Shown here one piece after another: positions 32,199 through 44,038 of a DNA stretch of 64,000 bases (the first letter of the stretch is position 1; every line of letters starts with the position of its first letter). This DNA is from Nemertoderma westbladi (lineage: Eukaryota; Xenacoelomorpha; Nemertodermatida; Nemertodermatidae). Position numbers and translations under genes: made by a program. The stretch is taken from positions 1-64,000 of the forward strand of contig JAUCBJ010003070.1 in NCBI GenBank assembly GCA_032718475.1, in the 5' to 3' direction. Below the pieces are notes generated by a model. That model was not told the DNA's origin, ran no database searches, and was given only the letters and a program-made list of their open reading frames with translations.

Positions 32199-35100
32199 CT
32201 ACATGCAAATCATTTGCTTCTTCTCTGTGCACTTCTCAATAGATTTATCCATCGCTTTCGCGGGGAACCAAAGAGTTATAAAGAATGCTGTAATTAGAAA
32301 AAGTAAAGATTATTAGGTTAGAATATATAAGATTGAAGTACTTATTGCTATTTTTATCTGAAACATGACTCTGGAAGTAGTTTTAGTAAAAAAATATTTT
32401 AATATATCATAATGTGATATATTTTGATTCATTTAATATAATTTTCACTTTTATAAAGATTAGAGTTGTAGTTGAGTAACAACTAACGATATTTTATTGT
32501 TTCAGAATCAATTTGTTTGTTGTGAATAATATAACTCCTGAAAGGCAGAAAAATCCTCCCACGAAAATCCTTCCATCTCAGAATGAGCGACTTCCGTCGG
32601 GAAGGAATGTTGTTTTGAATGAATATTTTCATGGAATTATGTTTTATTAAGTCGAGGACTGAGCTGGAGTTGGTGAAAAAGATTGAACCGCTTTACTATT
32701 CTGAAACATACAGTACTATTCTGACTGAGCGTGCGTTACAATAATCTCTAACTCATATTCGGTATAAAGAACGTTCTCATTCAATTATTTATAATAATAA
32801 GTGGATTGTTGTGGGTTGAGTGACGCGGTGTAATAAATATACAATGTAAATAAGACAATATGATAATGTCATATTGTAATGATACAAATTCACTTATTAT
32901 TAATTAACAGCCTGGGCCAGGCATACGGGGTTACAGTGGTTTCTACAACACTGTATAATAGTTATTCTTTGAGGCATGGTTGCCATTTCTGGCAGAGCAC
33001 GGGAATAACGAAAGTTGTACTTTACTTTGAGTGATTAGTTGGCCTAAATATGATCTCCCACTCCACAGCGAAATATTCATCCGGTCTGGTAGCTCAGTAC
33101 ACTCACCCGGCTGATGATAACCAGAAGTTTGAAACCTAGGTACCGGGTTCGAGCCCCAATAGGGCCGGTTGATATTTTTCGCTATGGAGAGCATTATCAT
33201 ATTGACTTATTTACATTGTATATTTATTAATTATTTGTTTACGTTATGCGTAAACAAATATTGCGTTTACGTGTGCTATTTAACTCAACACTAACCTATT
33301 GCAGTTACACATCCAATTAGTACGAATAGTCCAGTCCACCCCAGTGGTTCAGACAATAATGTTGAAACCAACGCTCCCAAGTTTGCCATAGCAACTTGGT
33401 TCGTAAATAGAAGCCCGTAATTTGCTGCAGCATTTTCCACTCCAAAATACCTATTTAAGCAAACTATACTTTAAGGTGGCAAACTTTGAGGTGGCCAATT
33501 ATATTTATTTCACTTGAGAAAAAAATAGCTTCTTTCACTGGCCACTGGCAATTCTAAAATTTTAAAATGAAAAACCCGACACTTTTATTTTATCGAAAAC
33601 TATATTTCATCTGATAAATTCAATATGTTACCGGTACTAAATTTATATTTCATTTGCATTAATTACTTATAAACAGTAGGTATAGAAGTTACAATTATTA
33701 CTGCTGTCGCGAAAATTAGAACTTTCAGTACTGTAGGCCTACTGTACTGTAGTACCGTTAAAGGAATGTAGTCTCAATATATTAGGAAGACGGTATATCA
33801 TTTTATTTTACGAATTATAATTTTTACTAATTTACAAAATAATATGTTCAATCGCAAAACGCAAAACTATAAGTTTTTCTCCAGGTTCTTCTGGAATTAA
33901 AACGTTATTCAGGGGATCTTACTTATATGTATAAAATAGCTTCAGCGATCCATCGACTATGTCCTGTTATGCACTTGTTTTCACTACGGGAAAAATAGGT
34001 TTTTTCAAACATAATACTTTTACGTATAGAATATTTTTCTTATTTTATACTTATATCTCTGTTGTCAATAAATAAATACTTTCTGTAAAATTCTGAATTT
34101 TATTTAGTTATAAAACGGGTAGATAATAATATAAGAAAACAGAATAGTAGGTTTTGAAGATAGTTTCAGTTTGTTATTGCTAGATAGATATATATATCTA
34201 ATAGATATTTATTACGTACCGCGTTGTAGCAGATGGAAACAACGAAAAGCATCCAGAAAATGTAAAGAATGTTAAAACAATCCATATGAAGAACATTGGT
34301 TTACCCCCGTATGTGTTTAATGGAAGAGTGAGAACCAAAACAGTTACAATTCCACTTATTACAAGCATCACAGTCCTATAGGACAACCGGTCCGCTAAAT
34401 AGCCCCAGAAAGAACGTCCGAATCCGTTGCCAACAGAGGCGATCGATCCGACTATTTGGAGGAATTTGTCATCATCGATAAATGTTTGTCCGAAAGTCTG
34501 AAAGAAAAATAATACAATTAAAATCATTCCGTCACAGTATTGTCTACTATAATCTGTGGCCTGCTGCATTGAAGCTGCAGATTGAGATGCTGTGCTGGCT
34601 TGAAAATTAATTTTTCCTTTACCATGCAATCCACAATTACTTGCATCAGAAACGCAGCGTGCATTAAGAATGCTACTGTATGGCGGCTTGCTTATTAAAA
34701 AATTGCACCGCCACAACTCCTTATCCACCATGACTTTCGCGAGATATTTTCTACAGTATTCAATAGGTAATCAAGGAACCCCTAAGTTCAATTAGATGTA
34801 CGTATACTCACTACATGTACTCAAAATAAATTACTACTACAGTATTTGAACTGGATTATTTAATACCATGATGTAACCTACAGTTATTTTTGGTAAATGG
34901 TCAAACATCCACAAATCCAATACAAACATCCAAAAATACATGTTTTATACCTTTATACTGTACAGTTTACAGAATTGAATTTGCGTTGCGTACAGCTTTG
35001 CAAAGTCGTTCCCTCTGGGATCGAACCTTTAATTAATGACATTCATTTAATGAATATTACATAAAAGCACTGCCTAATTTACACATTCAAAAATTATACT

Positions 35101-38100
35101 TTTCTAATCATTAATATTCAAAATGTATACAAAATTTTGTATATTTTACTTTATTTGATCTGCAATTTTAACTTTTCAAAGACTGCCTGATTGACATATA
35201 ATTCCGTTTTTTTACTTCCCAGAGGTTAAAAGAATGTTAAAATGGAACCAAACTTCTGTTTTAGGTGTTAAGGTTACGCAAAGGTTGTACTCTGTAACCT
35301 TAACGCCGCTTTACACGTGGCAACTTTTTACATTTTGGGCAACTTGTTCAGCAACTATCACCTTAGTTTTTTAACAACTTATTCGCAGTAGTGGAAACGT
35401 GGCAAATTTTTACAGTATTATTTACAGCAACTTCGTGTTTACACGGATAAACTTGATAGGCACCGCTTTCACTAATGTTCTGTGACAGTTCTTGTAAAGT
35501 TGCCACGTGTAAACCTGCTTGATAATGATACAAGGAAGCAGAAAGCCTTTTTAAATGTTTTGGAAGGAATTTGGTTCAATTTACCTTGCTTAAACTAGGA
35601 CCCTAGATTAAAAAGAGCATGTTTGTAGCCCCTATTATGTTATACATGTATCTATCTAATTAGATTTACCTTATACAAACTTGATACAATGAATATAGTT
35701 GAACTCATTGTGAAAAAAGTGAACCACAAGTTGTAAAACACCGGTTGATGTAGAAGTTCTCTTGGAGTGTAGTTCGGTCGTGAATCATCAGATCCCGTTG
35801 TCCGAGATAATTCGTCGCTTTTGGTCACATTATCATCGTTATTTAGCAGATTGTCTCTTTCCGACTGCATAACATTTAAATATAACAACTATATTTACTG
35901 AATGTCTTATAATTTAGTATTTTATAAGATTAAAGTGTGTAAGGCGTGAGCGCCACCGAGGAGAAAGTAAGTCACTGTAAGGGAACTCATCCAGCAAATG
36001 TCACTGAAGGGATATCTTTTGTCATGGGGGTAAGAATATCGGAAGACCCATTATCCTATTCTTGAGTGCTTCCCTAGTAGAATATCTACCTCCCGTCCCA
36101 TTACACCTCCGGTTTCGTTTGAAGGGAACCTGCTGTCGGACAATTCGTATCTGTTGAAGAGGTGTGTAGTAGATCCCGGAAGCAGTGTCATCAATAATAG
36201 TTTGACTTGCAATGTACTGTATATTGGATACCTACTAGTTCAATAACTACTATCTCACCAATATGAGTTATTGCATGTATGGTGCGAATAACGTAAACAC
36301 CAAATACAGAATAATAAAGTACTAATTAATAATAAGAAAAGAACTGTTTTCTCATCAAGTACATTTTATAACAAAAGGACATATTAATTTTGTATTAATT
36401 TATCTTGTAAGATAAGAAATAAACAGACCTCTATATCATCTGGAGGTTCAAACATTAACAACGTGCCAATAAGTTGCATCACCGCATAGGTTGCACCCAG
36501 CACGAGAAACAAATCGGGAACCTTATCTAGAATTTCTGGTTGTGAGAAATATCTAAAATACATTGTGGTAAATTGTTAGGAAATTTATTGCGAATATATT
36601 TATTGTGGAGTAAATTGATTGGGGAGTACATTTATTAGGGGTGTATTTACTCTTTAACGCTTAGTATATTTATTGTGACTATATTAATTGTGGGTATAAT
36701 TATTGTAAGCATTTTTATGATCGACAAACAGCAAAATCGATCTGATATTATGCAGATTGCATCAGCAGCATGAAAAATTGCCTGCACGTGTATGGGAGCC
36801 GACTACTCTACTACTAGTACTATCGCATGTTGCATTGTAGTATTGATGCATTACAGTATGCTGCATACAAGAGTCCTTTAAGAAGCGTCCCAACAAAGTT
36901 ATGGGCTATCAAAGAGGTGAAGGGGTTAGAGGTCATGGGACACATGTTATGAAAATGAAAAATGATAACTAACTAAATAATACCAGTTTTCACCAGTATT
37001 GAATTTTATACTTACATTGTAACATTTTTCATTTCATATAATAATAATATTTCATGAACTCACTTAGTATCAGGATCTAGCGGATCTAGAGAATCTGGTG
37101 ACAAATTATTGGGATTCACATATGCAGTCTGAACAAAGTTGAATATAAACGCACCCAGACCAAATCCCCCAACAACAATTCCACTGGCAAGTCCTTTGTA
37201 ATTGGGAAGCCACTTCATAGCTAGAACTAGAGGTTGAGCGTATGCAAACCCCATTCCTAATCCGAATACCGCCCCATATGTGACGAGAAGCCAGAAGAAT
37301 GACCCTTTAATTGCAGCAGCGCTAGTTAGAACACCAATGCTAGATAAATAATTAATAACTGCAATAAATAAATTATTAAAAATATTCATTAATTAAGACC
37401 TTGCTCCTGATTACTTATGTTGGTAGAACTCATGATCTCCTGTGGTTCTTAAAGTAAAGCTGATCTTTCCCATTCACCAGCAAGCTTAGTCATGTTATCT
37501 ATTAGATCTGCAGATGCTTGTAGATCAATGTAGACCAAATCAACAGTGGCCACATCAGCAGTGGTAATATATTAATACCCTGGAAAACTGTATTCATCGC
37601 ACCTTGTCGTAGTAAAATATTTGGTTATAAATGAGGTTTTCCTTGTCCTGGGAATTCAACGCAGTCCATTCTGTGTTCCTGAATGCCCATAGCAACAATA
37701 GGGGTGTTACCAAGGGTCAGGTGGTCCTAGGACTTGCCTTAGGTTTACAATCTCGGCGAATGAATATTTCGTAACAATGTTAAATTACCAATTTAGGGAA
37801 AGGAGTAGGTTAGAGTGGCACTTTATTCTAACCATAACAATCAATGATATTCACTAGAATAGGATATTACTAATTTTGGTAGTATTTAGCTGTTTATTAG
37901 GTTCGATTTTCCGTGTGGATGATGATGACCCCCCCCCCCCCCCCCCCCCCCCCCCAATCTGGATGATATATTGTTGTTCCATTGGATTTGAGAAGAGCTA
38001 GTTTGTTCTTTTGTTCAGATAATAAAGGGTTTTTAAGTCACACGGATAATAATAAGAGAGAGGTAACACCCGAGCCCGACACGGTACTCGGTGTAAGGAC

Positions 38101-40526
38101 AAATGGCATTTTGTATATATTGTATGTCAGTCTGTAAATCAGTCCTCATATATTGCTATACCGCTGTCGCAGTTATGTTATTACAATTAAGTTATTACAA
38201 TTATGTTATTACTATTCATGGTTATTAATATTTTGATTGCTTTTGACTGAGTGAGATAGATTCGAATTTAGACTTAGAACTTTAGACGATCTACTAAACC
38301 TTAGAACTTAGAATTTTTCGGTATGTACTGGTATAAAGGGAAAAAATTGCACAATACATACATTGAGACCTATTTCAAAATGTTCCAAGACGAATTATTC
38401 CGACGATATGAAGATTATGAAGACAAATATTCCAAGAAATAATTACTCACCTCATTGTCCAACATCCAATTAAAACAGACAATCTTGTTCCAATAACCAG
38501 TGATGCCTTTCCACCAAAATACATGGCTATTCCTTGACCAGACATCATCAGAGCCTGAAGCCATACGGCTTTTTCATAAGTTAAGGTTTTTGGACCAGAG
38601 TGCTCACGTATATAGGATGTGATATAAGGGTTGATATTACCTGAAATTATGAGAGAAATGTCTGAAGTCTGTTTTATTCTTCAATTTAATTATTTATTGG
38701 TATAAATTAAGAAGCTTTCCTTCATTGTCACATTTAATCCCTCTCAATTTATTTTATTAACCTTATGTTTGAGAGACTCTACTATGAGGCGAGCCACGAA
38801 AATATGCCAGCTTAGCATACGGGTACCACTAACTCAATCGGTGTATCTGTTGATCTGTCGCTCTATCGCGTCCAATTTTTAAACGTTAATAACTCGGCCA
38901 ATTCTTTATGAAATCTAACCAAACTTGGTACACAAAAAGTCTGTCAAAAGTTTATAATTTTCCAAATAGAATTTGCGAATGGCCTTCAATATGCTATGAT
39001 AAACGCAGTGAATTAGATAATAAAGTTGATTACGGTAAAAAAACAGTATTTTTCTGCATGCTCTTTAATGGAAATTAATTTTTTTCTAGTATAAGAATTA
39101 AATAAATATAACTAAAAATTTATTATTCAGTTGTAAATCCCCATACCCCATTCCATTATAGTTTTTTAATTAGTTCAAATGATTTGCTTGAAGAAATGTG
39201 TTTTTAATTGATCTAAACGTAATTAATATATTAGTGCCCCGTCACTCCATACTTCCAGCTCTATCATTCCCTGGCGAGCTTGTTATTTTGCTTATTGTTT
39301 ATTTCGTAAAATGATTGACTGAGTATTTAATGGTGGTTCTTTAGAATAATTAGCTAAATACTTTCGTTGAGGCATTGACTTTGACATGGTAAATTTCATC
39401 AATACTCTGTGCGCCTTTGGGTTGGGGGTGGGTGGTGCAGATTTTAATTTAAGAGAAGTTTTGGAGGGGGGACTTTACCCTCCTCTTTGATTTATTGGCG
39501 GTTTAGCATAACTTAAGATTCTTGCTCTATGCAGCTGTTACAGAATAAATTATTGAATCTAAATGGCCTTGAAGCCCAAAAAGGTTACGCAACCATGAAT
39601 TCAGCTTATACCCCTACAAATATATTTTAAATTATAAATTACATACTGGAGGCCTATCATCAGCAGTATGACAGTTTCTAATACATATATCGGTATAATT
39701 ACACGATACCGATAAGTATTTATGCAAACTTTGGAGAAACATGTTAGTGGCTAAATCCGTTAATCCCGAAAATATCGGATCTCCACCTCTTGAACCAATG
39801 AATCTGAGATGTTGTAGAGTTCAGGAATCGTTTGTATTGGGCTTGATCCTCGGGCAGGCCAATACCGCGTACATGAGGCATCTCTCTCTACGGCGACCTA
39901 GAGTCAAACCTCTGCATATGCGGAGCAATAGAAACTGGCCATCACTTCCTATTCGGCTGTCCGGAAAGAAGCTCCACAAAGCTAATTGAAACTCTTTGCT
40001 ACGTACGGAACTGGGAGCTATTGGGCGTGCTCGCCAAGGTCTAAATTTGTTAGACACTTTTTAAATTTGAAATATAACTTTATTTATTTTTAAGTTGAGC
40101 CCGAACTGAACAGTCATAAATAAGCCAATTTTACTGATATGCTAATAAGTATGAATGCTATTGGATTTTAACTTTGTGCCTCCATTTGCCAGCATCTTAT
40201 GGGTTTTTAATTTAATACAAGATCAATATATATATATATAATACACAACATGTGAAATTTTCTATATGATGATTAATCATTGATGATTATCGAACAAAAA
40301 ATAAAATCGTAATCAGGGGGTTACTATAGCATCACTTACCGAAAGTATACAATGTACCAAGAGTTAGATGAACTAAGAAACCTCCAATTATTGCTAAAAC
40401 CGCTTTCTTATGAAAGGCTCCCACCAAAGCTCTAATTTTTGGCATTATCCATCCTTTGTGCGGTTCTTGTTGCTGTGAAGGAGTTTCAAATGTGTTTGTT
40501 GCATTTGATTCCGAAGTTGTTGTCAT
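32199..40526 (-). CDS. MFS transporter, oxalate/formate-antiporter-like, 8 exons
   Basis: A complete gene that I assembled from the sequence. Exons on the minus strand: 40340-40526, 38451-38640, 37064-37339, 36429-36552, 35670-35864, 34220-34497, 33296-33450 and 32199-32287. All introns are GT...AG and the frame is continuous: 1494 bp, 497 residues plus stop. The ATG at 40526 (MTTTSESN) is the first in frame after an upstream stop; a TTG just before it is not a start. The protein has about twelve membrane segments. These include a first helix in AIIGGFLVHLTLGTLYTFG, the family-typical WLPNYKGLASGIVVGGFGLG (TM5 region), a hydrophilic central loop (exons 4-5), and motif A-like GYLADRLSYR after TM8. 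It is a plasma-membrane or organellar solute carrier, probably of monocarboxylates; the substrate is not determined. Introns carry MITEs, a LINE fragment and a poly-C tract. Confidence 0.85.
32831..33229. mobile_element. MITE with 38-bp TIRs in transporter intron 7
   Basis: The left end 32831-32868 and right end 33192-33229 are inverted repeats matching at 37 of 38 positions, beginning TAATAAATATACAATGTAAA. The outer TA may be the target duplication, suggesting a Tc1/mariner-type MITE. A tRNA-like segment lies inside at 33078-33168. No coding capacity. Confidence 0.75.
33078..33168 (+). repeat. tRNA-like segment inside the MITE
   Basis: It shows A-box-like TAGCTCAGTAC and B-box GGGTTCGAGCCCC at near-tRNA spacing. 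The acceptor arms do not pair well, and the D-to-T-arm interval is longer than in a tRNA. It is a tRNA-derived SINE head or pol III promoter remnant, antisense to the host transporter gene. Confidence 0.55.
34560..34740 (-). pseudogene. LINE 3'-end fragment in transporter intron 5
   Basis: On the minus strand it encodes KELWRCNFLISKP, followed by a 3' tail resembling that after the LINE fragment at 29188-29830 (AATGCACGCTGC, TGGATTTC-like). It is open in the same frame as exon 6, but the real exon begins at the CAG acceptor before 34497. Confidence 0.65.
35310..35513. mobile_element. 204-bp MITE with 18-bp perfect TIRs (transporter intron 5)
   Basis: TTTACACGTGGCAACTTT (35310-35327) is exactly inverted at 35496-35513. 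The interior has partial copies of the same motif (CGTGGCAA, GTTTACAC). No target duplication is clear. Confidence 0.65.
37929..37955 (+). repeat. uninterrupted 27-base poly-C tract
   Basis: It lies in transporter intron 2 just after GATGATGA. On the transcribed strand it is poly-G, a G-quadruplex-capable run. Its exact length may be unreliable in assembly. Confidence 0.8.
39780..40060. other. GC-richer block in transporter intron 1
   Basis: It stands out from the AT-rich intron by composition. ORFs cross it on both strands but have no recognisable motif and no splice support. Probably a decayed repeat; unidentified. Confidence 0.3.
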
Positions 40527-40815
40527 AATTGTTTTTGTTTGTACCAATTACATTATGATCTGTAATGCTAATAATATCATACACATTCTTACAAGGGGCT
40601 GTTAAATATCACTTGATCAGTATCTATAAGTTTTAAAGATTGTTTTGTTATTTTTTATGGATCAAATTGTATTTCAATATATTAAATAAACCTAATAAAA
40701 TTAGGCAACAATAATTATTTCAGTTCTAGAATTATTCATTATAAGATATCATTAAACTATAACAGCTATAAGATCTCACCACAATGACTATATTTTATTT
40801 TTATATATATTTTTT

Positions 40816-41276
40816 TGTTGCTGCAGTTATAAATCCTGCCTTTAAAATTACTTATTTTACCAATTTACCCAAAATACTGTATATTTATTGATAAAGGACC
40901 AGTTACGGTATCATATTGATTATTTCTTACAAATTATTCTTTAGTAAAGGAAAGTAAACCATTTATATATGTATTAGATACTCTTGGCACTATAGTTAGT
41001 AAAGTATAGTAGTATGGTAAAGTAAACCATTTATATATGTATTAGATACTCTTGGCACTATAGTTTGCTTATTTAGAGGTGATAGGTATTCACTAATCTA
41101 CTCGATTCAATTTTGTTCACGAGTTGAGATGTTTTTTATATATTGGCTACGTACGCCCTGTATAATTCTAGTTTAATATTGATAACTGAACTATTTACAT
41201 ATTAGATTAATTTTATGTACGAATTTGAACTTATGCCTTGACTTTAACGCCCTGGTAGCTAAATTAATGGAAGCGG
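40816..41276 (+). repeat. truncated upstream LTR and duplicated internal 3' end
   Basis: 40816-40950 repeats the first ~135 bases of the LTR (TGTTGCTGCAG...AGTAAAGG). After a short junction, 40963-41276 matches the sequence before the 3' LTR (53268-53520), including TCACTAATCTACTCGATTC and the purine-rich GGAAGCGG. A ~55-bp stretch is itself repeated (near 40963 and 41019). Confidence 0.7.
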
Positions 41277-41757
41277 TGTTGCTGCAGTTATAAATCCTGC
41301 CTTTAAAATTAATTATTTTACCAATTTACCCAAAATACTGTATATTTATTATTGATAAAGGACCAGTTACGGTATCATATTGATTATTTCTTACAAATGA
41401 TTCTTTAGTAAAGGTTCTTACGCCATCTAATGCCATTATCTGCCTATCCAATTTGTATTTGGAGAGTGTAAGCTAGGGATCCACCTTATTGGCTATGCTC
41501 CTTACTGATAGGCTAGTATATAAGTGCGGTTGTTCTATGATTAATTTACTCTTTTTGTTATTGTTTGACAGAAGAAGTTGCACTGCCCATGCAGAGGCAC
41601 TGATCCCCGGTCAAGTTTAATTGACTGGTGGTTATTACAGGCCTAAGGTCTAAACTTAAAGAGTTAATAATTGAATTATAATTATTATTTTTGGATATTC
41701 TACTGGTAAATTCAATTTGTCTTTATAATTTGTATAATATATCGCCGATATTACGTA
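41277..41757 (+). repeat. 5' LTR of element 2
   Basis: It runs from TGTTGCTGCAG to about TATTACGTAAT. It matches 53521-54000 with scattered substitutions, so it is older than the element 1 LTRs. A TATATAAGT promoter-like word lies near 41516. The start is fixed by the purine tract directly before it. The terminal CA is not evident, so the 3' edge is approximate. Confidence 0.75.
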
Positions 41758-42082
41758 ATTGTAAGCAGATTCAATTCCGCCGCATTACCCTCATAAAATG
41801 GGATAGTGGCATTTTCAGCAATATGTTGGAGATACGAGATTAGCAGTAACTAATCTCGTATCACAACCAACATCGGGGACAGTACAAACCCCAAAGCCAC
41901 ACACAAAGGGAGGTTAGAGGTCAAACCACCTCGGAAGGGGAGACAGCTAGCAGGGGCTAGGAACAGGGGGAAACACTCCCAGAGAGTGGGAAGGCGTGAA
42001 GTAGGTTATTAGCCAATAAGGGCGAAGGAGAGCATCCACTAGGTAGGACGCCAAAGTAATGTAGCAGTGAAGTTTCCTGTGC
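41758..42082 (+). other. leader of element 2, Gag N-terminus deleted
   Basis: About 320 bases between the LTR and the first zinc knuckle. Element 1 has a 2-kb leader and ~950 residues of Gag in the same place, so most of both has been lost here. No ORF. Confidence 0.55.
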
Positions 42083-42745
42083 TTGTGTGCCGGACACAAT
42101 AGAAGCAAGTGTTATTTACGGGACACCTACAAATGTGTTAAGTGTAATGGAAAACATCACTACCTATTACATCAGAAGGATATAGACCCCCGCGTGGAAA
42201 TAAAGATTAAATTGACCGATTATGCCCCTTATGACATGAGGGGAAGTACCGAACAGGAGTTCTATACGGACGAGTTCTCTATGGATGAGGAAAGTTGCAA
42301 TAATGTAGTGGTCTGTACAGCCATCACGTATGAGCCACCATTACGCCCAGAACAGCCGATTAACAGTGACATATCATTAAAGACCTCTGACCCAAAATCG
42401 CTCGGTGTTAGAGAATTCCCCGTTTTGCAAGTTCGACTACACTGTAACAACCGTAGCGTCATCGTAAACGCCCTGATGGATACAGGAAGTTCTGGATCCT
42501 TCATTGATCAAGACCTTGCAGAGGAGTTATTTAGCAAGGCAGACGGACATCCAATGAAATTAAATCTATCCGACGTAATGCAATCCTGGCAATCAGTTAT
42601 ACAAACTCGTTATTACAAAATTTATTTATCTGACCCCGGTGATATAAATGAAATATGTAAATTAAACAACATCAAGGTGGTTGCGATTAAGAACTTTACT
42701 GATAGTCAAACACCTGTGTATAACTGGGACAACGATGACTTGTGA
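42070..42745 (+). pseudogene. BEL/Pao Gag zinc knuckle and protease remnant
   Basis: The frame is open from upstream of 42083; no ATG start is visible. It encodes a damaged knuckle (CLCAGHNRSKC, one residue short), then CVKCNGKHHYLLH. The retropepsin-like region follows: REFPVLQVRLH, then NALMDTGSSGSFID with the DTG triad. A stop after YNWDNDDL breaks it. It aligns throughout with ORF1 of element 1 (residues about 985-1240), with clear divergence. Gag's DUF1759 domain is missing. Confidence 0.8.
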
Positions 42746-43221
42746 AACGTAATAACATCCCGCGATATAAACTCGATCGACCCGGAGTTCGATTATTAAT
42801 CGGCCAGAATGCGCCAGAGGCCCTGGAAATTTTACAAAAACTCCCTAGTTCGCCTCTACCTTTAACCATATACGCTGGCAGAACCAGGATTGGTTGGTTC
42901 TGCACTGGCCGATCGATAAATACTTTAAACGAAAGAATGTCTAGTGACAATATATCAACCAATCACATTCATTCAGAAAACATATTGACCAATTATATCC
43001 ATTCTCCTAAACCCGGTTATATTGTGGAAGCGGGGGAATTCGCGGTGGGAGGACCCGATTTTGGGACAAAGTTTTCAAAATTTTGCGGTGAATCCAGTAA
43101 ACCCAGCAACAACAATCAACCGAAATCCCGACTTAATACGGACGAATATGGAGAACCTATTGACGCAGTAACCAATAACTATATAAACAAATCGGACAGC
43201 CCAAACTCAGACCACTTTTGA
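42746..43221 (+). pseudogene. protease-to-RT linker remnant, frameshifted
   Basis: This continues the previous frame after a frameshift. LIGQNAPEALEIL and AGRTRIGWFCTGRS match ORF1 of element 1 (LIGQNAHEALETL, VRTRVGWYFTGPS). The RT that should follow is replaced by ~100 residues of non-conserved sequence ending in a stop. Confidence 0.7.
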
Positions 43222-43400
43222 GTATTCACTCCCGGACTGAAGCTGTCCCAGACACCCCCCAATTATTTCAAAGTCAATCAGACTTACATAACATTAAAGT
43301 AGGTCTATCCCCACTGATAGCCAGCGCCATGAACCATTACAGCTCATGGGATAAATTATGTAGGGCTATAACTATTCTGAAACAACTATTCCACTACAGA
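43222..43400 (+). pseudogene. remnant of region between RNase H and integrase
   Basis: The frame encodes SSWDKLCRAITILKQLF, typical of BEL/Pao polyproteins just before integrase. It is interrupted at 43400 by the LINE and resumes at 46242. RT and RNase H are absent. Confidence 0.65.
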
Positions 43401-43414
43401 TACTACTACTACTA

Positions 43415-44038
43415 CTAGATCGAGCGAACTCGGACAGTGGAAATGAGATCCTTCCAGGCTTCCCGATTCTCCACAGTTGTCGCAATTTCGTTTCTCCTAA
43501 GTTCAGTATCCCTTTCAAGTTGATCTATATATGTTATGGCCGGTCGTCCACGACTATGCTTTCCATGAGTTGGTTGCCAGAAAAGTAGATCTGGTATGAC
43601 CTCGTCTTTACTTCGCCAGCAGTGCCCACTGAATCTTAATCTGCGTTCACGGAGGGTGGTTGATACAGGTGGTATTGTACCATAAAGCTCGGCGTTTGTC
43701 AAATGTTGTTTCCAGCTGATGTTTAGGGCTGCCTTTAGTAGTCTTGTGTAGCAACCATCAATTCGTTGTTCAAGTGATTTAGTCAGTGTCCAGGTCTCAC
43801 CCCCATATAAAAATACACTTTCCACTGTGGCTCGAAAGAACTTAGTCTTCAGGTGCCTGGAGAGATCTGATTTCCAGATGGTATCCATTTTTGATAGAGC
43901 TACCCAAGCCTTTGCTTTCCTAACTTCTATGTCCTTTTTGCTACTCTCTATCCATGATCCAAGGTACTGGAAGTCATCGACCTTCCTTAGTTGATTATTA
44001 TCAATGGTTGTCAAGTTTCCATCAACATTAAAGGTCAT
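43415..44038 (-). pseudogene. LINE C-terminal region
   Basis: It encodes FQYLGSWIESSKKDIEVRKAKAW, LKTKFFRATVESVFLYG and the C-terminal HCWRSKDEVIP...GRPAITYIDQL segment found after RT in many invertebrate LINEs. It is in a different frame from the RT because of the 1-base loss at about 44037. Confidence 0.8.

Noticed and set aside
34498-34731. N-terminal extension of transporter exon 6
   Set aside because: Open only by chance across a LINE tail in the intron; the CAG acceptor at 34498 and family alignment set the exon start at 34497.
37340-37389. ORF start MNIFNNLF upstream of transporter exon 3
   Set aside because: It is intronic; the acceptor CTAG at 37340-37341 restores the frame with exon 2.
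32199-40526. Bacterial contamination or recent bacterial transfer for the transporter
   Set aside because: Seven GT/AG introns, AT-rich introns and intronic animal repeats show a resident eukaryotic gene.
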